Assembly: GCF_009601685.2 (NCBI RefSeq)
Contig: NZ_CP045701.2
Location: forward strand, 2,852,001 to 2,916,000
Direction of reading: 5' to 3'
DNA: 64,000 bases
Origin: Pseudomonas brassicacearum
GTDB lineage: Bacteria > Pseudomonadota > Gammaproteobacteria > Pseudomonadales > Pseudomonadaceae
A program made the translations under genes and the position numbers. The notes under the pieces were generated by a model that saw only the letters and a program-made list of their open reading frames with translations, searched no databases and was not told the origin of the DNA. Positions 1 to 8,667 of this stretch are shown piece after piece; position 1 is the first letter of the stretch; each line of letters begins with the position of its first letter.

Positions 1-147
1 AAGAAGCAAGCCCAGCGCCGCGCCCGTCCATACATAGCGCAACAATTGACTGGCCTGTTGCTGCCGACTGACCCAGGCCTGGAGAATCCCGATCACCAAC
101 AACGCCTCGACGCTTTCGCGCCAGACAATAAACATCGATTGAGTCAT
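1..147 (-). CDS. FTR1-family iron permease, N-terminal fragment (cut by window edge)
   Basis: This is the start of a membrane iron permease; only the first 49 codons lie in the window. The protein opens MTQSMFIVWRESVEALLVIG, where RESVE matches the REXXE iron-binding motif of the first FTR1 helix. FTR1 proteins move ferric iron across the inner membrane, usually together with a periplasmic or membrane oxidase partner. It is the last of three genes read leftwards, after a P19-type protein and a cupredoxin, which are the usual partners in bacterial iron uptake loci. The rest of the gene is outside the window, so length and later motifs cannot be checked. Confidence 0.85.
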   Translation of the reverse strand, partial: MTQSMFIVWRESVEALLVIGILQAWVSRQQQASQLLRYVWTGAALGLLL

Positions 148-169
148 GCAAATGCCTCCTGCTGACTGA

Positions 170-514
170 TCACTGGGCGAGAATCCCGCCCTCGGGCAGT
201 TGCGGATTGAATTCGTCGAAAAACGGATAGTGCCCGGGACGCAGCGGGTGGATAACCACGAAGGTCGTGACGCCGGGCGAGAGCACTTTCTCGACGCGCA
301 AAGGCGTGCTTTCGAACTCCGCCGGGCCCTGGCCGACGTTCTTCAGCACGATCTTGAAGCGTTGCCCGGCCGGCACTTGCAGTTGCGACGGCGTGAAATG
401 CCCGTCGCGCATGCGCAGCTCGTAGGTCGGCAGTTCGGCCAGGGCGATCGAGGGCAGCAGCAAGCCGGCCAGCGCCAGCCAGGCCAGGCATGACGGCCAG
501 GATCGGCGGCGCAT
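170..514 (-). CDS. periplasmic cupredoxin-domain protein of an iron uptake operon
   Basis: A 114-residue exported protein with a signal peptide over roughly residues 1-26 (hydrophobic core then ALA) and a single small cupredoxin-like beta domain with the pattern FTPSQLQVPAGQRFKIVLKN. Similar domains occur in EfeO and in stand-alone proteins beside FTR1 permeases, where they may bind copper or iron and help oxidise or hand over iron. It lies 2 bp from the P19-like gene upstream and 22 bp from the FTR1 gene downstream, so the three are almost surely one transcript. Metal-binding residues are not clear enough to name. Confidence 0.8.
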   Translation of the reverse strand: MRRRSWPSCLAWLALAGLLLPSIALAELPTYELRMRDGHFTPSQLQVPAGQRFKIVLKNVGQGPAEFESTPLRVEKVLSPGVTTFVVIHPLRPGHYPFFDEFNPQLPEGGILAQ

Positions 515-516
515 GC

Positions 517-1047
517 TCAGTACCCGCCTTTTTTACCGATCCCGGCGTAGACGAATTCGTAATGCAGTTCGCAGCGTTCGAACCATGGCGCCACGCCGGT
601 TTCCTTGTCGGTATGACGACCGAGGGAGCCATGGCCGCCAGGCGGCAGGAGGGTGAACGTCAGTTGATATTTGCCAGGGCCAAGCAGCTTGACGTTGTCG
701 CCATAATGCGGACCGTCGTTGGCGACCATGGCGTGGAAGTCACCCTTGAGCTCGGCGTCGTTGCCTTGTTTCTTCAGTTGGAACGACACATTGAGGTAGG
801 GCACGAAACTGCCTTCCTGGAAGCCTTGCTGGTTGTCCGCCGTGGCGCGGATGTCGGCTTCCAGGTGCACGTCGGAATCTGCCGTGGGTCGCATCATCCC
901 GGCCGGGGCCATTTCAATCGGCTGCAGGTACACCGCACCGACCTCCAACCCTGGACACAGTTGCGGTTCACCGATGGGGTATTCCTTGGCCTGGGCCAGT
1001 GGCGCGAGAATCAGCAGGGCGAGAGGCAGAGTGGCAAGCGTGCGCAT
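517..1047 (-). CDS. P19/FetP-type periplasmic iron transport protein
   Basis: A 176-residue secreted protein (signal peptide about residues 1-20, ending AQA). The mature part has the features of the P19/Tp34/FetP family: the conserved MMRPTADSDVHLEADI region with an acidic and methionine-rich metal site, and a later histidine-rich part (MVANDGPHYGDNV and the HGSLGRHTDKETG stretch). Family members bind copper and iron in the periplasm and work with an FTR1 permease. It is the first gene of the leftward operon. A Fur-box-like sequence lies 55 bp upstream of its start codon, fitting iron repression. Confidence 0.85.
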   Translation of the reverse strand: MRTLATLPLALLILAPLAQAKEYPIGEPQLCPGLEVGAVYLQPIEMAPAGMMRPTADSDVHLEADIRATADNQQGFQEGSFVPYLNVSFQLKKQGNDAELKGDFHAMVANDGPHYGDNVKLLGPGKYQLTFTLLPPGGHGSLGRHTDKETGVAPWFERCELHYEFVYAGIGKKGGY

Positions 1048-1101
1048 GATGACTTCCTGGTTGGCTAAATGATGGCGCCGAGTCTAGGAAGCTTTGCTGC
1101 G

Positions 1102-1120
1102 AATAATAATGATTCTTGTC
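1102..1120 (-). promoter_or_regulatory. Fur-box-like site before the P19-FTR1 operon
   Basis: AATAATAATGATTCTTGTC matches 13 of 19 positions of the classical Fur consensus GATAATGATAATCATTATC (counted by eye). It sits in an AT-rich patch upstream of the P19-like gene. Iron-responsive control is inferred from the match and the gene content. Confidence 0.55.
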
Positions 1121-1250
1121 AATTTTTAGCGCGATTTTTTGCCAGTGAACGTCGCGTCGCTCCTGCGCGGCTGTTGTTGATCAGAATCAAGGGCGGCAGT
1201 GCCCTGAAGCGGTAAGGTGCGGGTACACCCATCGGTCATACGGGGTCGTC

Positions 1251-1478
1251 ATGGCAAAGCCTTTTCCTATCAGTCCCAAACATCCCGAGCGCATTTGCTG
1301 GGGGTGTGATCGTTACTGTCCGACCAGTGCGCTGGCTTGCGGCAACGGTGCCGATCGTACGATGCACCCGGCCGAGATGATCGGGGACGACTGGTACCTG
1401 CATGGGGATTGGGGGCTGGAGCTGGTCGACATCACCGCCAAGGTCATCGATCCAAGCGCCACTTACCTGAAGGAATGA
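1251..1478 (+). CDS. DUF3079 family small cysteine-rich protein
   Basis: A 75-residue cytoplasmic protein with no signal peptide or membrane segment. It carries CWGCDRYCP near residues 16-24 and a further cysteine at residue 31, a pattern typical of the DUF3079 family, which has no assigned function. The cysteines could bind metal, which is inference. The gene stands alone, transcribed away from the iron operon, and is followed by an intergenic repeat element. No partner gene suggests a role. Confidence 0.75.
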   Translation: MAKPFPISPKHPERICWGCDRYCPTSALACGNGADRTMHPAEMIGDDWYLHGDWGLELVDITAKVIDPSATYLKE

Positions 1479-1515
1479 AATAAACCTGTGGCCAGAAATT
1501 ACTCCCGCTGGGCTC

Positions 1516-1708
1516 TGTAGGAGCTGGCGAAGCCTGCGATCTTTTGATCTTTTGATCTTTCGCTTGAGATTCAAGTGTCTGGGGAAAGATCGCAGCCTCG
1601 TTGCACTCGACAGCTCCTACACAGCTCCTACACAGCTCCTACACAGCTCCTACACAGCTCCTACACAGCTCCTACACAGCTCCTACACTGCTCCTGCACA
1701 GCTCTTAT
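1516..1708. repeat. GTAGGAGCTGG-type palindromic repeat, copy 1, with 11-bp tandem tail
   Basis: Starts TGTAGGAGCTGGCGAAGC, has a short GATC-containing loop (two TTTTGATC units), and closes with the inverted arm GATCGCAGCCTCG...CAGCTCCTACA. The arm is followed by a tandem array of ACAGCTCCTAC: seven perfect copies over 1610-1686 and two degenerate ones to 1708. Related copies are at 22823, 38573, 48494, 52431 and 56385. Confidence 0.9.
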
Positions 1709-1740
1709 GCCGCTGCGGGGCAAACGCTGGCCACGGTGTT

Positions 1741-3480
1741 TTACAACTTCGGCAACTGCCCGATCCGCCCCATCATCTCGGTCACGATCTGCAAGTCCAG
1801 CAGGAACTGCTCGACCGTCTTGAACTCGTTGTCGTTGTGGCCGGTGTACTTGACGTCGGGCATGGCCAGGCCGAACTGCACGCCATTGGGCAAGTCATGA
1901 ACCGAAGTGGCGCCGGCGGAAGTGCCGTACTTGTGTTCCATGCCCAGGTTTTCACTCGCCACGGCCAGCAGTGCCTTGACCCATTCACCCTCAGGGTTGC
2001 GGTACATCGGCTCATCAATGGAGTAATCGAAGGCTACGTCGACCTGGGAGTTCTTGCTCCAGGTCGCCAGTTTGTCGGCGATTTCAGTCTTGAGGGCTGC
2101 TGTGGTCTTGCCCACTGGCACCCGCAGGTTGACCGCCAGCTTGAAGGTCTTCTCATCCATTCCGACGTAGGTCAGGGACGCGGTCAGCGGGCCCATGAAA
2201 GCATCGGAAAAGCCAATGCCCAGTTTGCTCCCCAGGTAGTCCAGGCCCCAATTGTCGGCGGCGTAGCGGGCTGCATCGGTGATGTGGTTGCGTTTAAGCG
2301 CGACCTTGCCGTCCAGGCCATTGATGAAGTCCAGCATCCTTGCCACCGGGTTGACGCCTGACTCGGGCTCGGAGGAGTGGGCCGACACGCCAGTGAAGGT
2401 CAGATTGACGTCCTTGCCGACGACCTGGGTGCTCACTTCGAAGTTGCCACCGTTGTGCTTGGCATAGTCGCTAGCGGCCTTGAGCAGACTGGCGGCCAGT
2501 TCGGCGGGCTTGTCGCTGGCGAAGGTGGCAACGGACGTCGACGGAATCTGATTGGTCGCCAGGCCGCCCGTCAGCGCGGTGATTTCTGCGCCCTTGCCCT
2601 GTGCGGCGCGCCGGGTGAAGTTCGCCATGACGGTGCCGTAGCCTTTCTCGGCAATCACCACGGGATAGCCGCCATCCAGGGCCAGGTTGTAGTTGGGCGT
2701 CGGGTTGCGTTCGAAATAATAGGGAATGGCGTCGCCGGTGGTTTCCTCGGTGGTGTCGACCAGCAGCTTGAAGTTGCGCGCCAGCGGCAGTTTTTCTTCC
2801 TTGATGATTTTCATGGCATAGAGCGCCACGACGATACCGTTCTTGTCGTCCTCGGTACCGCGGCCATACATGCGGTCGCCCACCAGGGTGACCTTGAACG
2901 GGTCGAGGCGGGTGCCATCTTTCAATACCCAGTTTTCAGGGGTTACTGGCACCACGTCGGCATGGGCGTGAATGCCCACGACTTCGTCGCCGCTGCCTTC
3001 GAGGGAAATCTCATAGACGCGGTTGTCGATGTTGCGGAAGTTGAGGTTGAACGACTCGGCCAGGCTTTTGATCTTGTCGGCGATCTTGAGGAATTCCGGG
3101 TTCTCGTGCTGGGCAACGCCGTCCTTGCGAAAGGTCGGGATGGCGACCAGTTCCTTCAGCGTCTCAGTGGCCGCTTGGCCGTATTTCACTCGGGCATAGA
3201 GGCCCAGCAGGCGATGGATTTCATTGCGCTGTTCTGCCGAAAGGGCTTTGTCGCCCTGGAACGCGCTGATGGCTGGGCCGAGGTTGGCGGTTTTGCCCAG
3301 GTCGCTCTTGGCCACCTCTGCCAGGAACTGCCTGAAATCGGTGACGGAGGTGTTGGAGAAGGTTTTGACGATGGCTGCGCCCTGCTGGGCGGTGATGTTG
3401 GCGAATGCTGGTGTGGTGATCGAAGCGAGGCTGGACAGTAGCAGGGTGGTCACGGCCAGGTGTTTGAGCGAGAAATCCAT
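1741..3480 (-). CDS. exported M20-family dipeptidase
   Basis: A 579-residue zinc peptidase with a signal peptide (residues 1-27, ending PAFA), so it probably acts in the periplasm. Family M20 motifs are all present: HAHADVVP at 171-178 (metal-binding His and catalytic Asp), GRGTEDDKN at 207-214 (bridging Asp) and DTTEETTG at 242-249 (catalytic Glu pair). M20 dipeptidases of this long type cleave dipeptides or N-acyl amino acids; the exact substrate cannot be read from sequence. The gene stands alone, with a repeat element directly after its stop codon. Confidence 0.88.
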   Translation of the reverse strand: MDFSLKHLAVTTLLLSSLASITTPAFANITAQQGAAIVKTFSNTSVTDFRQFLAEVAKSDLGKTANLGPAISAFQGDKALSAEQRNEIHRLLGLYARVKYGQAATETLKELVAIPTFRKDGVAQHENPEFLKIADKIKSLAESFNLNFRNIDNRVYEISLEGSGDEVVGIHAHADVVPVTPENWVLKDGTRLDPFKVTLVGDRMYGRGTEDDKNGIVVALYAMKIIKEEKLPLARNFKLLVDTTEETTGDAIPYYFERNPTPNYNLALDGGYPVVIAEKGYGTVMANFTRRAAQGKGAEITALTGGLATNQIPSTSVATFASDKPAELAASLLKAASDYAKHNGGNFEVSTQVVGKDVNLTFTGVSAHSSEPESGVNPVARMLDFINGLDGKVALKRNHITDAARYAADNWGLDYLGSKLGIGFSDAFMGPLTASLTYVGMDEKTFKLAVNLRVPVGKTTAALKTEIADKLATWSKNSQVDVAFDYSIDEPMYRNPEGEWVKALLAVASENLGMEHKYGTSAGATSVHDLPNGVQFGLAMPDVKYTGHNDNEFKTVEQFLLDLQIVTEMMGRIGQLPKL

Positions 3481-3660
3481 TGCTGGGCATTCCTTTGCAG
3501 GCTGTAGGAGGGAAGTGTCTGATTTGATGACACAAACATTTACAACCTAACAGGCGAGCGCGGGGCAGGGGAGTCTTGCGGGGAAATCTGTCGCACAGCG
3601 AAGCAAAAACGGCGCAGAAATGAAAAATGGCGCAGGGCCATCAAACACCCGAGAACCCAT

Positions 3661-3682
3661 GTGGGAGCAAGTTTGCTCCCAC
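3661..3682. repeat. short perfect palindrome of the GTGGGAGC repeat family
   Basis: GTGGGAGCAA, two bases, TTGCTCCCAC: a perfect 10-bp stem. It lies just after the 3' end of the leftward rlhA gene, where it could act as a transcript end, but no T-run follows it on either strand. Confidence 0.75.
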
Positions 3683-3704
3683 AGGGGCAGGGCTGGGTAT
3701 GGGC

Positions 3705-5705
3705 TCAATGCGGCGCGCGTGGGATCGTCTTGAGCAGGTCCTCAGGGCTGATGTGGCCGACCACCGGCTGCGCCGTGCTGCCGGGCAATGGCAAGTCCAG
3801 GATGTGCCCCTTGATCTTGCCCACCACATGCATCTCGCAGGGCTTGCAGTCGAACTTCAGCGTCAGCACTTCATCGCCGTGTATCAGCTGCATCGGTGCC
3901 ACCTTGGTGCGCACGCCGGTGACGCCCTTGGCCTGCTTGGGGCACAGGTTGAACGAGAAGCGCAGGCAGTGCTTGGTGATCATCACCGGCACTTCACCGG
4001 TTTCCTCGTGGGCCTCGAACGCCGCGTCGATCAGCTTGACGCCGTGACGGTGATAAAAATCCCGGGCCTTCTGGTTGTAGACGTTGGCCAGGAACGACAG
4101 GTGCGACTCCGGGTATACCGGTGGCGGACTGGTCTCGGCCTTGCGGCCACCGCGTGGGTGGGCTTTGATGCGGGCGGCGGTCAGGGCTTCGATGGCTTCG
4201 CGGCGCAAGGCCTTGAGCTGCGAGTTGGGGACGAAGAACGCCTGGGGCGCATCCAGCTCGATGGCGGTGGCGTGGTATTCGGTGGTGCCCAGCTGGCCGA
4301 GCAGGTCGTGCAGTTGCTCCAGGGCCTGCTCCGGCTTGTTGGCCTGGCCGAACGGTCCGTCCAGGGCGACGATGGCGCTGATGCCTTCCTCGCTGGTGGC
4401 GGTCAGTTCCAGGCGCTCTTCGCGCAGGCGTGCCACCCAGGCCAGGCCGACACGGCGTTCGGAGGAAGTCTTGAGCAGCGCCTGCTGCCAGTTGTGGTCC
4501 AGGTTGCGGCTCAACGGATGGTTGGGGCGCAACTGGTACATGCCGGCCGGCATCTCGTTGGGTTCGACGCGGTAGCGGTATCGCTTCTGGCCGTCCTCTT
4601 CGAACTCACCCTTGGGCTCGGCGATGTTGGCGCGGAAACCGACGACTTCACGCTTGACCAGCACATTGAGGCCGTCGCCGTTGGACAGTGGATCGAAGGT
4701 CACCACTTGCAGGTCGCGCTTGCCGACTTTTTCCACCACGCCCACCGGCACGCCGGTAAAGGTCGGCGAATCGAAGGCGCCAATGTCGATCTTGCGTTCG
4801 CTGACGAAATAGTCGGTGCTGCCTCGATGGAAGGTCTTGTCCGGGTCGGGGACGAAGAAGTGCGCGGTGCGGCCGCTGGACGCGCGGGCCAGGTCCGGAC
4901 GGTCTTCGAGGACATCGTCCAGGCGCTGGCGATAATAGGCGGTGATGTTCTTCACATAGCCCATGTCCTTGTAGCGCCCTTCGATCTTGAACGAACGCAC
5001 GCCGGCTTCGACCAGGGCGCGGATGTTGGCGCTCTGGTTGTTGTCTTTCATCGACAGCAGGTGTTTTTCGTAGGCGACCACCCGGCCCTGGTCGTCCTTG
5101 AGGGTGTAGGGCAGGCGACAGGCCTGGGAGCAGTCGCCACGGTTGGCGCTGCGGCCGTTCTGGGCGTGGGAGATGTTGCACTGGCCGGAAAACGCCACGC
5201 ACAGCGCGCCATGGATAAAGAACTCGATGGCCGCGTCGGTCTCGTCGGCGATGGCGCGGATTTCCTGCAGGTTCAGCTCACGGGCCAAGACCAGTTGCGA
5301 GAAACCGGCCTGGTCGAGGAATTTTGCCCGGGCCAGGGTGCGAATGTCGGTCTGGGTGCTGGCGTGCAGCTCGATGGGCGGAATATCCAGCTCCATCACC
5401 CCCAGGTCCTGGACGATCAGCGCATCGACGCCGGCATCGTACAACTGGTGGATCAGTTGGCGGGCCGGCTCCAGCTCGTTGTCGTGCAGGATGGTGTTGA
5501 TGGTCGTGAACACACGGGCGTGGTAGCGATGGGCGAACTCCACCAGCCGGGCAATATCGCCCACTTCGTTGCAAGCGTTGTGACGCGCGCCGAAACTCGG
5601 GCCACCGATGTACACGGCGTCGGCGCCATGCAGGATGGCCTCGCGGGCGATGGTCACGTCGCGGGCGGGGCTGAGCAATTCCAGATGATGTTTGGGCAAG
5701 GACAT
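3705..5705 (-). CDS. rlhA: U32-family 23S rRNA hydroxylation protein RlhA
   Basis: A 666-residue protein of the U32 'peptidase' family, which in fact contains RNA hydroxylases. The family signature is at 161-179 (EFFIHGALCVAFSGQCNIS), followed by DCSQACR; cysteines 169, 176, 192 and 196 are placed to hold an iron-sulfur cluster. Length and the long C-terminal part (ending with a second Cys-containing stretch, CLRFSFNLCPKQAKG and FDCKPCEMHV) fit RlhA/YdcP (about 650 residues) rather than the shorter TrhP/YegQ (about 450). RlhA is needed for 5-hydroxycytidine at position 2501 of 23S rRNA in E. coli. The gene stands alone. Confidence 0.85.
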   Translation of the reverse strand: MSLPKHHLELLSPARDVTIAREAILHGADAVYIGGPSFGARHNACNEVGDIARLVEFAHRYHARVFTTINTILHDNELEPARQLIHQLYDAGVDALIVQDLGVMELDIPPIELHASTQTDIRTLARAKFLDQAGFSQLVLARELNLQEIRAIADETDAAIEFFIHGALCVAFSGQCNISHAQNGRSANRGDCSQACRLPYTLKDDQGRVVAYEKHLLSMKDNNQSANIRALVEAGVRSFKIEGRYKDMGYVKNITAYYRQRLDDVLEDRPDLARASSGRTAHFFVPDPDKTFHRGSTDYFVSERKIDIGAFDSPTFTGVPVGVVEKVGKRDLQVVTFDPLSNGDGLNVLVKREVVGFRANIAEPKGEFEEDGQKRYRYRVEPNEMPAGMYQLRPNHPLSRNLDHNWQQALLKTSSERRVGLAWVARLREERLELTATSEEGISAIVALDGPFGQANKPEQALEQLHDLLGQLGTTEYHATAIELDAPQAFFVPNSQLKALRREAIEALTAARIKAHPRGGRKAETSPPPVYPESHLSFLANVYNQKARDFYHRHGVKLIDAAFEAHEETGEVPVMITKHCLRFSFNLCPKQAKGVTGVRTKVAPMQLIHGDEVLTLKFDCKPCEMHVVGKIKGHILDLPLPGSTAQPVVGHISPEDLLKTIPRAPH

Positions 5706-5823
5706 TTGTTTTTAGTCAGGCTGGTCACGGTCGAAGCGACCATTGTAGCCGTCAGGCGCCTTGCAGGCACCTGTGGACTTGGGTTTGCACGACCCTGACC
5801 GATACGCGGCGGTCCCGCAGGGT

Positions 5824-7398
5824 TCACCCAGACGTCGAGCCGACGCTGCACCAACGGTTGCGCCCGGTGTTCTTGGCCAGGTACAAAAAGGCGTCCGCAG
5901 CCTTGATCAGCATGGCCGGGGTGACGTCCTCGCCGCTCGGCTGGCTGGTGGTGATGCCCGCGCTGATGGTCACTATTCCCAAGGGATGATCGCCATGTTC
6001 GATGGTCAGGGCCCTGACGGCTTCGAGGATTTGCTGCGCGACCTTGGTGGCACCGGCGCTGTCAGTGTTGGGTAGCAACACGGTGAACTCTTCACCGCCA
6101 TAGCGGACCGCCAGGTCGCCCGGCCTTTTGATGGTCTGCCTGACCGCGGCGGCAATCGCGCGCAGGCATTCGTCGCCGGCAGCGTGACCGTATCTGTCGT
6201 TGAAACGTTTGAAGTAATCGACGTCAAGCATGATCAACGCCAGGGAAGAACCATGACGCTTGGCCAGGCGAATCTCGTCGGCCAACGCGATGTCCAGCCG
6301 CCTGCGGTTGCCCAGCCCGGTCAGGCTGTCGGTCAGCGCCATGTCGCGCATGGTCTGGTGGGCACTGCGAATCTGCTTTTCCATGGTCATCCGGTGGCGC
6401 AACTGGCTCAGCACGATGAGCCCGAAGCCGACGAGGATCACGATCAGGAAAATCAGCACCATGCTGGTCTTGAACAGGTCACGCCGCCACGGGGCGATGA
6501 TGGACTCGCGCGACAACCCGGCTTCTACGACCAGCGGGTAGGTGGTCAGGGCCCGATAGCCATACAGGCGTTCGGTGTCGTCGATCACGGCCCTGGCCTC
6601 GGCGATGCCCTGGTTCGACGTGGGCAGGTAGTTCCTGAAGATCACGCTGTTGACCAGGCTCTTGCCGATCACGGATTCGACGAAGGGGCGGCGTACCAGG
6701 ATGGTCCCGCTGCGTGTGGCCAGTACCAGCGCACCCTTGTCGTCGATTTTGAAGTCGCCGTAGTAGTCGACGAAATAGCTGACCTTGACCGTTCCGAGCA
6801 GTACACCGGCGAACGAGCCGTCGGGATTGTTCAAGCGACGGGACACAGGGATGATCAGGTCGTTGGTGGATCGACTCCTGATCACTGCGCCGATGTGCAC
6901 GCCGCGGTCCTCATGGGTACGGTGATATTGGAAGTAGTCGCGGTCGGCGTTGTTCGCCGTTTCCGGAAAGATTTTCTTGTCCGTTACCAGCCATTCGCCG
7001 TCCGGGCCATAGATAAACAACCCGTGCAATTGCGGCATGATGGCCGCCTGTTGCACCAATAGCTTATGGATGCGCGCAACGTCCATGTTCTGCAGGCCAT
7101 CGCCCTCCACCCGTTCACTGAGGGCAGCGGTGACCACATCCACTTGTCGAATGGTATCTTCGGCGTGCTGGGCCGTCGCCCGTGCCAGGTTCGTCACCGA
7201 ATCCTGGGCGGCCGAAAAGGCCGCGCGGTAATCGCGCCAGGTGCGCCAGCCTTCGACAGCCAGAAACGCGATGATGACCACCAGCATGAAACTCACGGTC
7301 AGTCGCAATGCCGCTCCAGCCCGTGTGCTCTGGGGAGAAAAGGCCTCATCAGGGTTTTCAATCTCTGGCTCTGGCCGTTTGCGTCCGAGCATCAACAT
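5824..7398 (-). CDS. membrane-bound diguanylate cyclase (Cache-GGDEF)
   Basis: A 524-residue inner-membrane signalling protein. It has a first transmembrane helix around residues 31-50, a periplasmic dCACHE-like sensor region, a second helix near residues 305-325, and a C-terminal GGDEF domain. The active-site motif is GGEEF at 434-438, and the RPGD inhibitory c-di-GMP site lies exactly five residues before it, so it looks catalytically active and feedback-inhibited. It makes c-di-GMP from GTP in response to an unknown periplasmic ligand. It stands alone, divergent from the phosphoesterase gene. Confidence 0.9.
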   Translation of the reverse strand: MLMLGRKRPEPEIENPDEAFSPQSTRAGAALRLTVSFMLVVIIAFLAVEGWRTWRDYRAAFSAAQDSVTNLARATAQHAEDTIRQVDVVTAALSERVEGDGLQNMDVARIHKLLVQQAAIMPQLHGLFIYGPDGEWLVTDKKIFPETANNADRDYFQYHRTHEDRGVHIGAVIRSRSTNDLIIPVSRRLNNPDGSFAGVLLGTVKVSYFVDYYGDFKIDDKGALVLATRSGTILVRRPFVESVIGKSLVNSVIFRNYLPTSNQGIAEARAVIDDTERLYGYRALTTYPLVVEAGLSRESIIAPWRRDLFKTSMVLIFLIVILVGFGLIVLSQLRHRMTMEKQIRSAHQTMRDMALTDSLTGLGNRRRLDIALADEIRLAKRHGSSLALIMLDVDYFKRFNDRYGHAAGDECLRAIAAAVRQTIKRPGDLAVRYGGEEFTVLLPNTDSAGATKVAQQILEAVRALTIEHGDHPLGIVTISAGITTSQPSGEDVTPAMLIKAADAFLYLAKNTGRNRWCSVGSTSG

Positions 7399-7519
7399 TT
7401 CCTTTTACGACGGGTCTGCGCACTATTGATGCGCAGCCTATCCTATTCGATTTCAGCACGTTAGCTCGCTGCGACGAGGTGGGTATAACCGGCGACACAC
7501 GATTGGGGAGAAAGGTTTC

Positions 7520-7978
7520 ATGAAAGTTGGCGTCATTTCCGACACCCACGGTCTGCGCCGCCCGGAGGCGCTGGCAGCATTGCAGGGGTGTGAGCGGATC
7601 ATCCATGCTGGCGATATCGGCAGCCCGGAGATCCTCTGCGCGCTGGCCGCCATTGGCGAGCTGCACATGGTGCGCGGAAACAACGATCTGGAAGCCGATT
7701 GGGCGAAACACCTTGTCGATTGCCTGCAATTCGACCTGGGCGGATGGCAGGTATTGCTGGTCCATGACATCACGGACGTGCCCGCGTCGCTTGACTGCAG
7801 CGTAAGGCTAGTGATCACCGGCCACTCCCATAAACCATCGATCCAATGGCGGGGCGAGCGCCTCTATCTAAACCCCGGCAGCGCCGGCCGCCGACGGTTC
7901 AAGCTGCCGGTGACGCTGGCGCTGCTCGAGGTGAGTGACCAGGCGATCGAGCCGCGGATCGTGCCGCTGCTCCCATGA
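7520..7978 (+). CDS. YfcE/MJ0936-type metallophosphoesterase
   Basis: A 152-residue cytoplasmic calcineurin-like phosphoesterase. The metal-binding motifs are visible in order: GVISDTHG at residues 4-11, HAGDIG near 29-34, GNND near 53-56, and the C-terminal GHSH near 101-104 with NPGSAGRRR after it. Family members such as E. coli YfcE hydrolyse phosphodiesters; the natural substrate is unknown. The gene starts 122 bp after the divergent diguanylate cyclase gene and is followed by the TTGTACAA-box promoter of the next operon. Confidence 0.88.
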   Translation: MKVGVISDTHGLRRPEALAALQGCERIIHAGDIGSPEILCALAAIGELHMVRGNNDLEADWAKHLVDCLQFDLGGWQVLLVHDITDVPASLDCSVRLVITGHSHKPSIQWRGERLYLNPGSAGRRRFKLPVTLALLEVSDQAIEPRIVPLLP

Positions 7979-8038
7979 TGAACACGGTTTACTTGCGATA
8001 CGTGTCGACGGCCCTCCAAACGATGTTTTCTCAAAAAG

Positions 8039-8064
8039 CTGTACAAATCTAAGTTCTTGTACAA
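8039..8064 (+). promoter_or_regulatory. paired TTGTACAA boxes before the chalcone-isomerase-like operon
   Basis: CTGTACAA at 8039-8046 and TTGTACAA at 8057-8064, 18 bp apart start to start. The second can double as a -35 element (TTGTAC), with GATAAA at 8081-8086 as a possible -10. The same boxes lie before the facing operon at 14534-14632. MerR-type LitR/CarH regulators are known to bind nTnTACAn repeats, so such a regulator is a candidate; none is encoded in this window. Confidence 0.6.
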
Positions 8065-8100
8065 TTATCAGGACTCCCTTGATAAACGGATACCGTTCTC

Positions 8101-8667
8101 ATGGCCCGGTCGTTCGCGCTCAGCAAAAGCCTGGTCGCCATGGCGCTTTGCATGGTTACGCTTTATTGCCCCCAAGCCTTGTCGGACTGGCGCGGCGCAT
8201 TGCCAGGCACGCGCCTGGTCGGGCAAGCCGATTTCCACTGGTATGGGTTCGATATCTATCAGGCCAGGCTCTGGAGTGCGGCCGCTGCGCCAAGCCTGGA
8301 AACGGCGTTTGCCCTGGAACTCAACTACCGACGCGCCATCGACAAAGAGTCTTTGGTCGAAACGAGCCTGAAGGAAATGCAGCGTCTCAACGCTGCGCCC
8401 CTGGACGCCAAGCGCCGGGACGAGTGGGGCGCTCAAATGCGCCGTGCCTTTATTGATGTGAAGCCCGGAAGTCGTATCACTGGCCTGTACCTGCCGGGGC
8501 AGGGCTGTCGTTTCTATGTGGGTGAAAAACTGTCTCTGGCGGTCATGGACCCGCTATTCGCCCGGGCTTTTTTTGCCATCTGGCTCGATCCTCGTACTCG
8601 AGAGCCTGAGCTTAGAAATCAATTGCTTGGAATCCAAATCTCAAGTGAAAGGAGAGAAAAACAGTGA
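8101..8667 (+). CDS. chalcone-isomerase-like periplasmic protein
   Basis: A 188-residue protein with an N-terminal export signal (about residues 1-28) and a domain of the bacterial chalcone-isomerase-like type: WRGALPGTRLVGQADFHWYGFDIYQARLW, then a helical part, then KPGSRITGLYLPGQGCRFYVGEK and the small FARAFFAIWLDPRTR end. Eukaryotic relatives include fatty-acid-binding proteins, so a lipid ligand is plausible. It overlaps the DUF3833 gene by 4 bp and is the first gene of a three-gene unit behind TTGTACAA boxes. Confidence 0.82.
   Translation: MARSFALSKSLVAMALCMVTLYCPQALSDWRGALPGTRLVGQADFHWYGFDIYQARLWSAAAAPSLETAFALELNYRRAIDKESLVETSLKEMQRLNAAPLDAKRRDEWGAQMRRAFIDVKPGSRITGLYLPGQGCRFYVGEKLSLAVMDPLFARAFFAIWLDPRTREPELRNQLLGIQISSERREKQ

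Noticed and set aside
1610..1708. Possible CRISPR array
   Set aside because: Units of 11 bp abut directly with no spacers and belong to the tail of a palindromic element; no cas genes are in the window.
3627..5798. 723-residue ORF antisense to rlhA
   Set aside because: It mirrors the codon structure of the real gene on the other strand and has no domain, like the other long antisense frames.
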